DNA from: Polynucleobacter sp. AP-Jannik-300A-C4
Lineage (GTDB): Bacteria; Pseudomonadota; Gammaproteobacteria; Burkholderiales; Burkholderiaceae
Length of the DNA stretch: 64,000 bases
Assembly (NCBI RefSeq): GCF_018688335.1
Contig: NZ_CP061316.1
Coordinates: forward strand, 1,302,001-1,366,000
Direction of reading: 5' to 3'
Shown: piece by piece, positions 1 through 9,203 of the stretch
Numbering within the stretch: the stretch's first letter is position 1
How the letters are laid out: every line of letters begins with the position of its first letter
The notes under the pieces: generated by a model
Told to the model about the DNA's origin: nothing
Databases searched by the model: none
What the model saw: only the letters and a program-made list of their open reading frames with translations
Position numbers and translations under genes: made by a program

Positions 1-70
1 TTGAGTGCAGAGATTAACTGGACTCAATCCTTTTTTACTTTAGTGGCAAGCACTACATCATGAGACTAGC

Positions 71-352
71 TCAACTCAATCCATCGACATCTCTTCCAGA
101 TGCGTGCAAAGCCTTTTTGCAGAGTGGGCAGATAATGCCATCCCAATCTTTCAATGAGTTAGCCTCATTACATTGACTGCAATTTAAACGCTCACTCAAC
201 CCAATTGAGTTGGGAACCGTGTACTCAGCAACAGCATGGCACTTCTGGCAAAACTTGACGACATGGGTAAAGTAGACATCCCTCCCCATGCCAAAGGAGC
301 TAATGCAATTAAACCCACAAGCTCGACAAGCAAAGCGATATCTAGCTGTCAT
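71..352 (-). CDS. Small four-CxxC zinc-ribbon protein, function unknown
   Basis: This is a 93-residue protein that I cannot assign to a named family. It carries four CxxC pairs at about residues 9-12, 35-38, 58-61 and 75-78, which would make two zinc ribbons. The last pair sits in an IICPLCKK context typical of rubredoxin-like or zinc-ribbon knuckles. There is no signal peptide or membrane segment, so it should be cytoplasmic. It lies just downstream of the lipoprotein gene on the same strand and may be co-transcribed with it. Zinc binding is inferred from the cysteine spacing; the role is unknown. Confidence 0.6.
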   Translation of the reverse strand: MTARYRFACRACGFNCISSFGMGRDVYFTHVVKFCQKCHAVAEYTVPNSIGLSERLNCSQCNEANSLKDWDGIICPLCKKALHASGRDVDGLS

Positions 353-362
353 GGCAATGGAT

Positions 363-896
363 TTATTTATTTAAGGCATCAAGGAACTGCATCTTGAATT
401 GATTCATCAATAGAGAACGCTCCTGATTTGCAACACCAATAGTAATTTTTTTATAAATCAAATCGTCATACACACGATCAATTTTTGTGAAATAGTTTTG
501 ATACACCTTACGAAGTGATGGATTTTGAATTTTCATTGCAATTTGCCTGCACTTTTGGGTTTCTCGCTTGAACTTTGAAAGTAGCACTGTCTCATCTGTA
601 GTTAATTTATTTGGGGATGAGTACAAAAATTTAGAGCTTGGGTTCGCAGAGTCTAGGGCAAAAATTGTGCCGTCAATCGATTGAGCAGTTTTACCCTCAT
701 TAACCGCCTGAATGCATTGAGCAATCTCATTTTGAATATCATCCCTTGGCTTTGCCGCAGAAGCACTCTTCGAGGGTGAAATTAATGGTTTAGATTGAAT
801 GTTCGCTACATTTGATTGTGTGGAAACATGTTGATTGCTAGCACAGCCGCCCAAAAGCACCAAAGCAATAGAGCTGATTAATAATATTTTTTTCAT
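363..896 (-). CDS. Predicted lipoprotein of unknown function
   Basis: The 178-residue product begins MKKILLISSIALVLL and has a lipobox LGGC with the lipidated cysteine at about residue 18, so it is an exported lipoprotein. An in-frame ATG eight codons upstream would place charged and aromatic residues before the signal peptide, so I prefer the MKK start at 896. The mature part begins with a Ser/Asn/Gln-rich linker followed by a mostly alpha-helical charged region with two cysteines. I do not recognise the family. The zinc-ribbon gene follows 10 bases downstream on the same strand. Confidence 0.65.
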   Translation of the reverse strand: MKKILLISSIALVLLGGCASNQHVSTQSNVANIQSKPLISPSKSASAAKPRDDIQNEIAQCIQAVNEGKTAQSIDGTIFALDSANPSSKFLYSSPNKLTTDETVLLSKFKRETQKCRQIAMKIQNPSLRKVYQNYFTKIDRVYDDLIYKKITIGVANQERSLLMNQFKMQFLDALNK

Positions 897-1008
897 TTTT
901 GACCCAAATATCCAATGCAAATAACTTCATTAACGAAGTGTTGCAAAATTAGTAAAGGCACTCGTAAGCAAAAATTAGGAATACGAGAGCTCTAAAAAAG
1001 CCTGCCAT

Positions 1009-1051
1009 CCATGCATTTGCATGGCATAAGCGCGTTGCGACCTAATGTCGC
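1009..1051 (-). terminator. Hairpins downstream of the 1077-1427 gene, possible terminator
   Basis: Two perfect stems sit just after the stop of the small exported-protein gene: a 5-bp stem GCGAC/GTCGC (1037-1051) and a 7-bp stem CCATGCA/TGCATGG with a 2-base loop (1009-1024). Read on the minus strand, a run of T residues follows at about 995-1000. The gap between the second stem and the T run makes this an imperfect intrinsic terminator. Confidence 0.35.
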
Positions 1052-1076
1052 CAAACAGATAACAAGCTAGAGGGGA

Positions 1077-1427
1077 TTAGGATTTGGGCGGCTTGTAGGG
1101 GCAATCGGCTATATGGCCAAGCACTAGCCTATCCTCAGAGAGGTTATACGCAGATCGAAAATCTGGAGAAGACGGGAGATCTAATGATGTGCTTCCCACA
1201 TTTCCCGTGACGTGGGACATCAAAAATAATGTGTAAACAGGCTCTTCATCGCTTGCTACTTCAGCTGCAGATAATGAATTTGAACTGAGCTCAAGATTCG
1301 TGCAGCTAGACGAGTACAGGCAAGCGCGCTCTACCGCACTCTGAATAAAAATATTTCCCGCCATTACTTTGAAGGTAACAATGAAGATGCAAATAGCAAG
1401 AATTAAATTTTTCTTATTAAAGAACAT
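1077..1427 (-). CDS. Small exported protein of unknown function
   Basis: This encodes 116 residues. The N-terminus has lysines followed by a hydrophobic core (LILAICIFIVTFKVMA), which reads as a signal peptide or anchor ending near residue 23. The mature part has three cysteines (CLYSSSC and a late C in ADCPYKPP) that could form a disulfide in the periplasm. I do not recognise a family. It stands alone, divergent from the glycosyltransferase-HAD gene and separated from it by about 190 bases. Whether it is functional rests only on the intact frame and the believable signal peptide. Confidence 0.5.
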   Translation of the reverse strand: MFFNKKNLILAICIFIVTFKVMAGNIFIQSAVERACLYSSSCTNLELSSNSLSAAEVASDEEPVYTLFLMSHVTGNVGSTSLDLPSSPDFRSAYNLSEDRLVLGHIADCPYKPPKS

Positions 1428-1621
1428 TGCAAAGATTTTATACTTTTTGATACATATGCAATTTCATCATACAAAAAATCATGCTCTGATCAATTGATAA
1501 TTCATCAGTTGTAAAAAAATCATGCACTTAGAGCCCTGAAAGACGACTAGCAAGCAGAACCATGGAAGTTCAACATTCACTAGGTATACTTTGACTTCAG
1601 ATATCTCCACAGGAGAAGAGC

Positions 1622-3148
1622 ATGAAAGTATTTCTAATGCGTCTATGGAGAAAATTAAATTATTTTCTTCGCACTCAATCTCAAATTGCAGTTCAGACAA
1701 GCAAAGAGGTTTTGCGCAGACAAGAAACATCCAATCCAACAAGCGTCTTACATCAAGCACTTTGTAGCGTTGTCATTCCAGCGCTGAACGAAGAAAAAGC
1801 GATTGAGTCGGTTATTCAATACGCGCAAAAGGATACCTTCACTGGGGAAGTCATTGTGATTGATGACAGCTCGATTGATAACACAGCCCAAATAGCCCGA
1901 TCTGCTGGAGCACAAGTACAGAGGAGCTCAATGCTAGGTAAAGGCGCTTCAATGCTTGATGGTGTTCAGATCGCAATGCATGAGTACATTGTTTTTTTAG
2001 ATGGCGACCTATCAGGCCTAGAAGAAAATATCATTGCAAAAATGGTAGCACCATTGATTACAGATGACGCTGACTTTGTAAAAGCAAAATTTGGTAGGGG
2101 CGGTGGACGAGTTACTGAACTAACTGCCAAACCCATGCTCAAAGTATTTTTTCCAGAACTAGCTGGGATATCTCAACCACTCGGTGGAATTATTGCCGCC
2201 AAATCTTCTTTACTTAAAAAGCTCACTTTTGAATCTGGCTATGGTGTAGACATTGGTCTTCTTATTGACGCTCATCTTAAAGGGGCACGTATCTGCGAGG
2301 TAGATATTGGTTCTTTAGAGCATGATAGTCAGCCTTTGGTAGACCTTACAACCATGGCCAATGAAGTAGCTCGCGTGATTCATCATTACTCACGCCATGC
2401 TGGAAGACTACATGTAGAACAAATCTCTGAGATGTATGAGGAACAAAGACTTGCCTCAGCCTCATTTGATTACATCATCAATCGCCGCAAGGATCGTCGC
2501 AAAGTAGTGCTATTAAATATGGATGGCACCATCACACCAAATCAATTTATCCAAGATTTGGCAAGCTTTACTCATACCGAGGAAACTTTGGGAGCCATAC
2601 TGAATCTTTATCAAAATGATGCCGTTATTCGTGAACAGAAAGTTGCAGAAATTTTCAAATTTACCCATCGAACTCAATTTGAAAAAGTAGCAATGTCGAT
2701 GCCTATCAAACCTGGTGTCGTTGAATTTGTAAATCAAATGAAGCGCAATGGCTTTATGGTTGGACTGATATCTGATAGTTACTTTATTGCCGCTGAAATC
2801 ATGCGCAAGAGAATTTTTGCAGATTTTGCAATTGCTCACACTCTGAGATTTAGAAACGATATTTGTAGCGGAGATTTAAATTTCAATAAAGACTTTTTCC
2901 CTGATCGTAGTCATGGGAATTTGCAACCCTGCAAAAGTAATGTGATTAAACGATTTCTCTCCAAAAACAATAAACCAAGTTTCACTGAAGTTTGGGCTAT
3001 TGGGGATCGGTTAAATGATCTTGATGTGCTTTTACTAGCTGATAAGGCCTTTGTGATCGACCCCAAGTCTCCAGAGCTATTGAAGCACAAGCATATTAAA
3101 CATGTTTCTTCGTTTGAGGATTTATCTCAAGTTGATGTCATCGTTTAA
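1622..3148 (+). CDS. GT-A glycosyltransferase fused to a HAD-like domain (Asn at the nucleophile position)
   Basis: The 508-residue protein has two domains. Residues 47-265 form a GT-A nucleotide-sugar transferase: VVIPALNEEKAI opens the fold and the metal-binding motif is DGD at 127-129. It resembles glucosyl-3-phosphoglycerate synthase and dolichyl-phosphate mannose synthase relatives. Residues 293-505 form a SerB-like HAD domain with motif II (LISDS), a conserved Lys (KSNVIK) and motif IV (GDRLNDLD). Motif I reads N299-M-D-G-T, so the usual Asp nucleophile is Asn while the second Asp is kept. The start is supported by AGGAG upstream. By analogy with known synthase-phosphatase fusions for glycosylglycerate it may make a compatible solute, but the phosphatase half may be inactive or regulatory. 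The substrate is unknown. Confidence 0.7.
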   Translation: MKVFLMRLWRKLNYFLRTQSQIAVQTSKEVLRRQETSNPTSVLHQALCSVVIPALNEEKAIESVIQYAQKDTFTGEVIVIDDSSIDNTAQIARSAGAQVQRSSMLGKGASMLDGVQIAMHEYIVFLDGDLSGLEENIIAKMVAPLITDDADFVKAKFGRGGGRVTELTAKPMLKVFFPELAGISQPLGGIIAAKSSLLKKLTFESGYGVDIGLLIDAHLKGARICEVDIGSLEHDSQPLVDLTTMANEVARVIHHYSRHAGRLHVEQISEMYEEQRLASASFDYIINRRKDRRKVVLLNMDGTITPNQFIQDLASFTHTEETLGAILNLYQNDAVIREQKVAEIFKFTHRTQFEKVAMSMPIKPGVVEFVNQMKRNGFMVGLISDSYFIAAEIMRKRIFADFAIAHTLRFRNDICSGDLNFNKDFFPDRSHGNLQPCKSNVIKRFLSKNNKPSFTEVWAIGDRLNDLDVLLLADKAFVIDPKSPELLKHKHIKHVSSFEDLSQVDVIV

Positions 3149-3203
3149 ATGGCTTTGAGCTCTCTCAATTAGATGGGCGTGCCCAAGGATTCCAATTGCC
3201 AAC

Positions 3204-3596
3204 TCAAGCAGTTAATGCCAAATGTGCAATGAATGCGGATCTGTTTTCTCCGGCTTTTTTTGCTTTTGCATCCAATCTAGCCAATACCCTTTTTGGAAGG
3301 GTGATATTTATTCGCTCTATTTCATCAGAAAGCAATGCTGGATCAATCTCTACAATTGCCCAAACCCACCCTTTAAATTCTTTCCGCTTTTGCAATTCCC
3401 TCAGTGAGCTTGGTTTTGGTATTTCTTGATTATGCCCCAAAGCAAGCTCAATCCAAATCTCTATAGCCTCTTTTGCGTTTTCTATAGCTTCATCAATATC
3501 TCTATCTCCAGCTGAGAAACAGCCTGCCAAATCTGGCACAACGACACCCCAGGCTTCCTTGCTAGATCCCGGCTCAATTGCAATCGGATATTTCAT
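3204..3596 (-). CDS. hicB: HicB-family antitoxin
   Basis: This 130-residue antitoxin has the partial RNase H-like HicB fold at its N-terminus (KYPIAIE, WGVVVPDLAGCFSAGD, then an EAIENAKEAIE helix). Its C-terminal 45 residues form a ribbon-helix-helix DNA-binding domain (ERINITLPKRVLARLD, then a helix ending in SAFIAHLAL). HicB proteins bind and neutralise HicA and repress their own promoter. The start overlaps the hicA stop by 4 bases (ATGA), so the two are translationally coupled. The pair sits alone between the glycosyltransferase fusion and comEC. Confidence 0.88.
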   Translation of the reverse strand: MKYPIAIEPGSSKEAWGVVVPDLAGCFSAGDRDIDEAIENAKEAIEIWIELALGHNQEIPKPSSLRELQKRKEFKGWVWAIVEIDPALLSDEIERINITLPKRVLARLDAKAKKAGENRSAFIAHLALTA

Positions 3597-3787
3597 TTAT
3601 TACCCCTCTTGATATCTGCCTGTTTTAATATTTTTTCCACTAAACCAAGACCCAAATCCTTTTTAGGATGAGGAATGCAAATATGCCCATCCTTTGTTCT
3701 GTGAATGAAGATATGATGCGAACCCCTCATCCTACTGAGTACCCACCCGTCACTCGTCAATAGCTCAATTAGTTTTTTACTGTGCAT
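3593..3787 (-). CDS. hicA: HicA-family mRNA interferase toxin
   Basis: This 64-residue protein has the HicA double-stranded-RNA-binding-like fold. The typical N-terminal signature is KLIELLTSDGWVLSRMRGSHH, with the catalytic histidine in GSHHIF, followed by the ICIPHPKKDLGLGLVEKILKQADI helix region. HicA cleaves mRNA and arrests growth when its antitoxin is lost. It is first in a two-gene operon with hicB, with a 4-base overlap. The gene is intact and a TATAAT box lies 14 bases upstream of the ATG, so the module looks functional. Confidence 0.88.
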   Translation of the reverse strand: MHSKKLIELLTSDGWVLSRMRGSHHIFIHRTKDGHICIPHPKKDLGLGLVEKILKQADIKRGNK

Positions 3788-3801
3788 CGATCCCCTTTTA
3801 A

Positions 3802-3807
3802 ATTATA
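3802..3807 (-). promoter_or_regulatory. -10 box of the hicAB promoter
   Basis: On the minus strand the sequence reads GTGTGTATAAT about 14 bases before the hicA ATG, a consensus -10. It is followed by AAAAGGGG as the ribosome-binding site. Just upstream the motif GTGTATG/GTGTGTAT is repeated directly and could be a HicB operator, since HicB has a ribbon-helix-helix domain. No good -35 hexamer is visible. Confidence 0.5.
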
Positions 3808-3840
3808 CACACCATACACATCACATATGCTTATATTGAT

Positions 3841-6330
3841 CTACTCTCCTTTTCGATGCCATAGGCGCTGACTATGCTGGCGCCAAAATATCGGCTCACT
3901 CTGGTTTAACTCCGATTTAGCTGGAAATTCCCAAACCTGCGCACCAGTGCTTGGTGTTTGATAGAAAGGAATATTCATACTTTGATATCGGGCTGTGACT
4001 GTTGAATGTGGATGCCCATAACGATTTCGATAGCCGTTCTGTGCAAATGCTTCATCGGGATTTAGTGCGGTTAGGAGATTTTGGGATGAGGATGTTTTGC
4101 TACCGTGATGTGGAGCCATAAATATCAGCGCCTTGTCTTGTAAGTCATTGAGTGCTTCTTGGGTTAAGCGCTCAGTGATATCGGCTTCACCCTGCTTCTC
4201 CACATCACCCGTTAACCAGAACGAAGTGCTTGTGTTACGAACCTCCAGAACACAACTAACTTCATTAGGCTTCCTAGGGTATTGATCTTCAAAAACTGTT
4301 AGCTCATGCGGATGCCAAATATGAAACTCCACCTCATCCCATGACCATTGCTGACCGAAGCGACAGGGAATCGCAGGAATCTTTCTGCCCTCTAAATTTG
4401 CGAGCAATGGGTTGGTGCTCGGCAAGGATCCCATCATCGAGTCAAACCGTATTTCTTTTAGAAGAGTTGGGGCTCCTCCAATGTGATCGCTATCACTATG
4501 ACTAATCACCATGCGATCAATATGATTAATCCCTCTCCCTCTCAGATAGGGCAGGATGATTCTTTGGCCTGCATTATCTTTTCCTTGAATGGGTCCAGTG
4601 TCATATAGCAATCGCTTTGTTCTAGTTTCAATGAGGACTGCCGTACCTTGACCAATATCGAGTACAGTTGCGCGAAACTCACCTAGAGACAAATTAGTAT
4701 TTTGACTTGGGTGGATAAATAAACTCGTAGTGAGTGCGAGCCCGACGACTCTAGAAAACCAACTCTCTCGAATGGATCCAGGGCGAATCGTCATGATGAT
4801 GCCGACAGTTGAAAATACTATTGCCCACCAAGCCGGCTGACTGGACCAGACTACTCCCCATCTCCAATTAGCCATCCAAGCCAGCATGATAGCTAGGTAA
4901 TCCATCGTGGCATGGGCCGATATTAAGAGCCACTTACCTAGGAAGTCAGGCAATAAGGCGCCCGCAATCGCCAGAGGGGTCACGATATAACTCACCACAG
5001 GAATGGCAATTGCATTTGCCAATGGTGAAACTATCGAGACTTGATAAAACCAATATAGAGTTAATGGCAAAAGTGCGATAGTAACAATGGCCTGTATACG
5101 ACAAGCCTCTTTAAGTGCTTGAGACAATCTATATCGCCAACCAAGCTCCAGCTCTCTGCCAGTGGGTAGCCCCAATAAACCATCTGAATCCTGCATGGCG
5201 AACAAAATTGCCGCTACCGCCCCAAATGAGAGCCAGAATCCCGGTGTATAGGGCGCCATTGGATCAATCAGTAAAACAACAAAGAGAGCCCACCACCAGA
5301 TATCAAATGATCGGGGGTTTCTACCTGACCATAGAGCAAATGCGACCACTCCCACCATATACATGGTTCGTTGCGCTGGAATCTGAAATCCAGCCAACCA
5401 CGCATAGACAAATGCCGTCAGAAACCCAACTGCTGCAGCAAACTTACCAACAGGTATTAAGAGCGGCAGAGCATTACGACGCCATAAAAAGGTTGCCAGC
5501 ATCGCACCGAAGCCAGCCAGCATCGTTACATGAAGGCCCGATATGGATATGAGATGCCCAATACCAGTGGCATTAAATACACGCCAGTCTTCTTGGTCTA
5601 TCGCATTTTGGTCGCCCATGACCAATGCTGCAATCACCCCACCATAACGTGCACCCTCTGGAAGCAGACGCTGAATTTTTTGTCTTAATTTCCAACGCTG
5701 ATATTCCATGGCTAGAGCGAACTCAGATATGCCAATATCTTTTTCAAGTAGTAACTTGCCAGACCTAATTGATCCAATGGCACCTAAGTCTTGATGAAAA
5801 GACCAACGCTCAAAATCAAAGGTATAAGGATTGAGAGACCCATAAGGCCTTTTCATTTTGACTTTGAACTCCCAGCGCTGACCCGGAATAATTTGAGGGA
5901 TATCTTGAGGGTTACGCCATGCTGGCTGCCAGCTTAAATACACCTGCGTAGGAAATGAATCAATTGACTCCTTGCCTAACCATGCCTGATCAACCTCAAA
6001 AGAAAACTTAGCGCCACCAGGAGAACTTTGTGGCAAGGCATTGACTCTACCTTCAAGAACAAAATCCTTGTCCTCATACTCGATTGATAGAACATGAGTC
6101 AGTCGACTTTGTGCGTAATGTGCATTCCAAGCAAATCCCAAAGCAAAACAGCATGTAGTGAGTAATGCGCTGCTTACATAGCAATATTGAATTAACAAGC
6201 GATTGATGTAGACGCTGGATAGAGAAATGAAGATGGTTGTTATGCATATCCAATGCCAATACTCTGGCACAGCAGGCAAAATTAGAAGAAGCGATCCCCC
6301 GGCGATGAACGCCGCAATATTGATGCGCAA
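3841..6330 (-). CDS. comEC: ComEC/Rec2 DNA-uptake channel protein
   Basis: The 829-residue membrane protein has the three parts of ComEC: an N-terminal DUF4131/OB-like periplasmic region (residues about 1-230), the competence membrane domain (LISISGLHVTMLAGFGA and about ten hydrophobic helices to residue 540), and a C-terminal metallo-beta-lactamase domain with the metal motif SHSDSDHIGG. It carries single-stranded DNA across the inner membrane during natural transformation; the MBL domain probably degrades the second strand. The length matches full-length proteobacterial ComEC, so competence uptake is likely intact. It is the last gene of a minus-strand run after lolC, lolD and tatD; tatD ends 4 bases before it. 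Confidence 0.93.
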   Translation of the reverse strand: MRINIAAFIAGGSLLLILPAVPEYWHWICITTIFISLSSVYINRLLIQYCYVSSALLTTCCFALGFAWNAHYAQSRLTHVLSIEYEDKDFVLEGRVNALPQSSPGGAKFSFEVDQAWLGKESIDSFPTQVYLSWQPAWRNPQDIPQIIPGQRWEFKVKMKRPYGSLNPYTFDFERWSFHQDLGAIGSIRSGKLLLEKDIGISEFALAMEYQRWKLRQKIQRLLPEGARYGGVIAALVMGDQNAIDQEDWRVFNATGIGHLISISGLHVTMLAGFGAMLATFLWRRNALPLLIPVGKFAAAVGFLTAFVYAWLAGFQIPAQRTMYMVGVVAFALWSGRNPRSFDIWWWALFVVLLIDPMAPYTPGFWLSFGAVAAILFAMQDSDGLLGLPTGRELELGWRYRLSQALKEACRIQAIVTIALLPLTLYWFYQVSIVSPLANAIAIPVVSYIVTPLAIAGALLPDFLGKWLLISAHATMDYLAIMLAWMANWRWGVVWSSQPAWWAIVFSTVGIIMTIRPGSIRESWFSRVVGLALTTSLFIHPSQNTNLSLGEFRATVLDIGQGTAVLIETRTKRLLYDTGPIQGKDNAGQRIILPYLRGRGINHIDRMVISHSDSDHIGGAPTLLKEIRFDSMMGSLPSTNPLLANLEGRKIPAIPCRFGQQWSWDEVEFHIWHPHELTVFEDQYPRKPNEVSCVLEVRNTSTSFWLTGDVEKQGEADITERLTQEALNDLQDKALIFMAPHHGSKTSSSQNLLTALNPDEAFAQNGYRNRYGHPHSTVTARYQSMNIPFYQTPSTGAQVWEFPAKSELNQSEPIFWRQHSQRLWHRKGE

Positions 6331-6334
6331 GTTC

Positions 6335-7195
6335 TTAAGAGGCGGACTGTGGGTTTAATTTGTTAGCCATTAATAATGACCAACGGGGCAATACCTGCAT
6401 CGCGTTTTGCCAAACTACTTTTGAAAATACGTCTTCACTAACACCGCGAATACCAGCTAATTGCTGAGCAATTCTGGGGAGTAAAGCGGGCTCATTGAAT
6501 TGCCCACCCTCTTCCCTAAGCCATGCCGGGGGAATATCCGGCGCATCCGTTTCAGTGACGATGCTTTCTAGCGGCAGATCCTGCAATAGACGGCGAATCT
6601 GCAATGCCCTATCGTAGGTTGCCGCCCCACCAAATCCCAGTTTGAAACCCAATTCAATAAATTGTTCAGCTTGCTGATGGCTCCCGTTGAATGCATGCGC
6701 AATACCGCTAGGCACTTTTCTTTTGCGTAGGGCTTTGAGAATCGCATCTTGTGAGCGGCGCACATGCAAAATGACTGGCAACTGGAATTGTTGAGCCAAA
6801 TCGAGTTGCTTATGAAAGTAATACTCTTGGCGCTGAGGGTCAAGGCCCTCGACAAAATAATCTAAGCCAATCTCACCAATACCTACAAATCGAGGATCGT
6901 TCAATGATTGCTCAATTTGCTTCTGAAGAATCTCGATATCACTCTCTTGGGCTTGATTAATGTATAGTGGATGGATGCCCAGGGTATAAACCAAGCCTGG
7001 AATTTGATTACTAAATTGGTCTACTAACTCTCTAACCTTAAGCCAATCAGACGATTGAACTGTAGGCAGTAAGACCGCTTTAATACCTTTACCTGCCGCT
7101 CTTGAAACAATCTCGGAAAGGGAGATTGAAAACTCCGGCGCATCTAGGTGGCAATGGGTATCAACCCATACGAGCCCTTTACTAACCTCGCTCAT
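6335..7195 (-). CDS. tatD: TatD-family metal-dependent hydrolase/DNase
   Basis: This 286-residue TIM-barrel protein has the TatD metal motifs: DTHCHLD at residues 12-18, GEIGLDYF near 103, the histidines in LPVILHVR and AHAFNGS, and [10 protein letters not shown] near the C-terminus. Family members are Mg-dependent 3'-5' exonucleases. Its ATG overlaps the lolD stop by 4 bases (ATGA), and comEC follows 4 bases later. The coupling with comEC is consistent with a DNA-processing role but does not prove one. It could equally be labelled YcfH. Confidence 0.92.
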   Translation of the reverse strand: MSEVSKGLVWVDTHCHLDAPEFSISLSEIVSRAAGKGIKAVLLPTVQSSDWLKVRELVDQFSNQIPGLVYTLGIHPLYINQAQESDIEILQKQIEQSLNDPRFVGIGEIGLDYFVEGLDPQRQEYYFHKQLDLAQQFQLPVILHVRRSQDAILKALRKRKVPSGIAHAFNGSHQQAEQFIELGFKLGFGGAATYDRALQIRRLLQDLPLESIVTETDAPDIPPAWLREEGGQFNEPALLPRIAQQLAGIRGVSEDVFSKVVWQNAMQVLPRWSLLMANKLNPQSAS

Positions 7196-7902
7196 TGGGC
7201 GAAGGTCTTTAATACTCCACGCTCTAAATGCAAAATCCGGTCACAACGTTTAGCGCGAATAGGATCATGGGTCACAATCACGAAAGCAGTACCCTGCTCA
7301 CGAGCAATATCTAACATCAAATCAAATACGCCATCGGCAGTTTCAGTATCGAGATTACCCGTTGGCTCATCTGCTAAGACGCAAGCGGGATTACCCACTA
7401 AGGCACGGGCAACAGCAACTCGTTGACGCTCACCACCAGATAGCTCACCTGGGGTATGTTGAACTCGCTTTGCTAGACCGACCGCATGCAACATCGTATT
7501 GGCACGTTCCATAGACTCTTCATTACTCAGCCCACGAATACGTAAAGGTAATGCGACATTTTCAACTGCGCTGAATTCATCTAAGAGATGATGGAACTGA
7601 TAAATGAAACCCAAACTCTGATTGCGCAATTGATCTAGTTTTCTCATTGGCAATTGATGGAGATTTTCTCCAGCAAGGATGACTATCCCTGCGCTAGGCG
7701 TATCTAAACCACCCAATAAATGCAGTAAGGTACTTTTGCCTGAGCCAGAGGATCCTACTATGGCTACCTTCTCGGAAGCGTTTACCTGTAAATTAATTTC
7801 CTTAAGAACATCAACTGCTGTTGGTCCTTTGCCATAGGTCTTTGCTAGGTCGGATGCACTCAGAATCACACCACTGTTTTTTTCATTCTTGAAATTACTC
7901 AT
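7192..7902 (-). CDS. lolD: LolD, ATPase of the lipoprotein-releasing ABC complex
   Basis: The 236-residue ABC ATPase has Walker [10 protein letters not shown], the Q-loop region [18 protein letters not shown], signature [15 protein letters not shown] and Walker [13 protein letters not shown]. The H-loop is [23 protein letters not shown] is characteristic of LolD. With LolC/E it extracts outer-membrane lipoproteins from the inner membrane and hands them to LolA. I choose the ATG at 7902 (MSNFKNEKN), which overlaps the lolC stop by 8 bases; a further upstream ATG would lie deep inside lolC. Confidence 0.93.
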   Translation of the reverse strand: MSNFKNEKNSGVILSASDLAKTYGKGPTAVDVLKEINLQVNASEKVAIVGSSGSGKSTLLHLLGGLDTPSAGIVILAGENLHQLPMRKLDQLRNQSLGFIYQFHHLLDEFSAVENVALPLRIRGLSNEESMERANTMLHAVGLAKRVQHTPGELSGGERQRVAVARALVGNPACVLADEPTGNLDTETADGVFDLMLDIAREQGTAFVIVTHDPIRAKRCDRILHLERGVLKTFAQ

Positions 7903-9157
7903 AGCGCAATGCCTCCGCAGGCTGAACTTGAGCGGCACGTCTACTTGGATACAGGGTTGCTAATATAGAGAGGCCGAAAGCCATAAGACCCACAGTAACA
8001 ACATCAGATAAACGAACATCGGATGGAAGTTCGCTAATAAAGTACACATCGCGGGGCAAGAAGCGCACTCGGAAGATTGCCTCTATAGCGGGAACAATCA
8101 CATCAATATTTAAAGCGATAAGGAGCCCCAAACCAACACCGGCTAGAGAGCCCAGCAATCCAATCGCTAATCCCTGTACCAAGAAGATGCGCTGAATGAG
8201 TCCTGGACTTGCGCCCATCGTTCTCAAGATGGCAATATCGGCCTGCTTCTCATTCACCGTCATTACTAAGGTAGAAACCAAATTAAAGGCAGCTACAGCA
8301 ATAATCAGAGTCAGGATGATGAACATCATCTTCCTTTCAGTTTGAACTGCTGCAAACCAATTCCGATTCGAGCGTGACCAGTCGCTCACCCATAATGCTT
8401 GCGGAACAACCTGGGCTAACTCAGATGCAATCTCTGGTGCACGTTGCATATCATCGACCTTCACGCGCAAACCAGATGGATCCTGTAAACGTAATAAAGC
8501 GGCGGCATCTTTCCAATGCATGATGGCAAGGGAGCTGTCGTACTCATAATGGCCACTATCCACAATGCCGACGACTTGAAGGGTTCGCATTCTAGGCATG
8601 GCGCCTGCAGGAGTCAGATCACTTTCTGGAACGATCAAATTAATACGATCGCCAACACGTGCGCCAACCATATTGGCAAGTTGTGCACCTAGGGCAACAC
8701 CAAAAGTCCCTGGCTTGAGATCCTCAATGCTGCCGGTAACAAATTGTTTTGGTAGATCGGAAACCTTACCCTCCTCGCCTGGAAGCACACCTCTGATAGC
8801 GACGCCACGCATCACACTATCGCGACTCAATAAACCTTGTGAGCTCACCATGGGGGCGACACCAACAACGTGAGGCTGAGCAGCGACCTTGAGGGCAACC
8901 GGCTCCCAATTGGCCAAACCATCTGGGGCAGTAATTTCAACATGCGAAAGGACGGAAAGCATCCGATCGCGCACTTCCTTTTGGAAGCCATTCATGACCG
9001 AAAGCACCACAATCAGGGCGGCAACGCCTAAAGCAATGCCTGCCGTGGAGATTCCGGAGATAAAAGAAAGGAAGCCATCACGCTTACCCACGGTCTTCCG
9101 ACGCTTGGATCGGGTGTAGCGTAGGCCAATTTCTAGCTCAATAGGAAGTCTCAACAT
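7895..9157 (-). CDS. lolC: LolC/LolE-family lipoprotein-releasing permease
   Basis: The 420-residue permease has the MacB/FtsX architecture. A first transmembrane helix ([19 protein letters not shown], about residues 35-60) is followed by a periplasmic domain of about 200 residues. Three more helices cluster at the C-terminus with the cytoplasmic coupling motif [18 protein letters not shown] single permease is present here rather than separate LolC and LolE, as in bacteria with a homodimeric LolF-type transporter. It is the first gene of the minus-strand lolC-lolD-tatD-comEC run and is divergent from the rpfE-like gene, with 46 bases between them. Confidence 0.9.
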   Translation of the reverse strand: MLRLPIELEIGLRYTRSKRRKTVGKRDGFLSFISGISTAGIALGVAALIVVLSVMNGFQKEVRDRMLSVLSHVEITAPDGLANWEPVALKVAAQPHVVGVAPMVSSQGLLSRDSVMRGVAIRGVLPGEEGKVSDLPKQFVTGSIEDLKPGTFGVALGAQLANMVGARVGDRINLIVPESDLTPAGAMPRMRTLQVVGIVDSGHYEYDSSLAIMHWKDAAALLRLQDPSGLRVKVDDMQRAPEIASELAQVVPQALWVSDWSRSNRNWFAAVQTERKMMFIILTLIIAVAAFNLVSTLVMTVNEKQADIAILRTMGASPGLIQRIFLVQGLAIGLLGSLAGVGLGLLIALNIDVIVPAIEAIFRVRFLPRDVYFISELPSDVRLSDVVTVGLMAFGLSILATLYPSRRAAQVQPAEALRYE

Positions 9158-9203
9158 ACATACAGTTTAGTGAATTAAACGAGCCAACCAATGGAAACTG
9201 TAA

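Noticed and set aside
1-63. Open frame from base 1 to a TGA at 61-63 on the plus strand, possibly the end of a gene outside the window
   Set aside because: Only 20 codons are visible with no recognisable motif, so it cannot be supported.
5115-5552. 145-codon plus-strand frame inside comEC
   Set aside because: Antisense to a well-supported ComEC membrane domain and rich in Pro/Arg/Gln as expected for a reverse-frame shadow.
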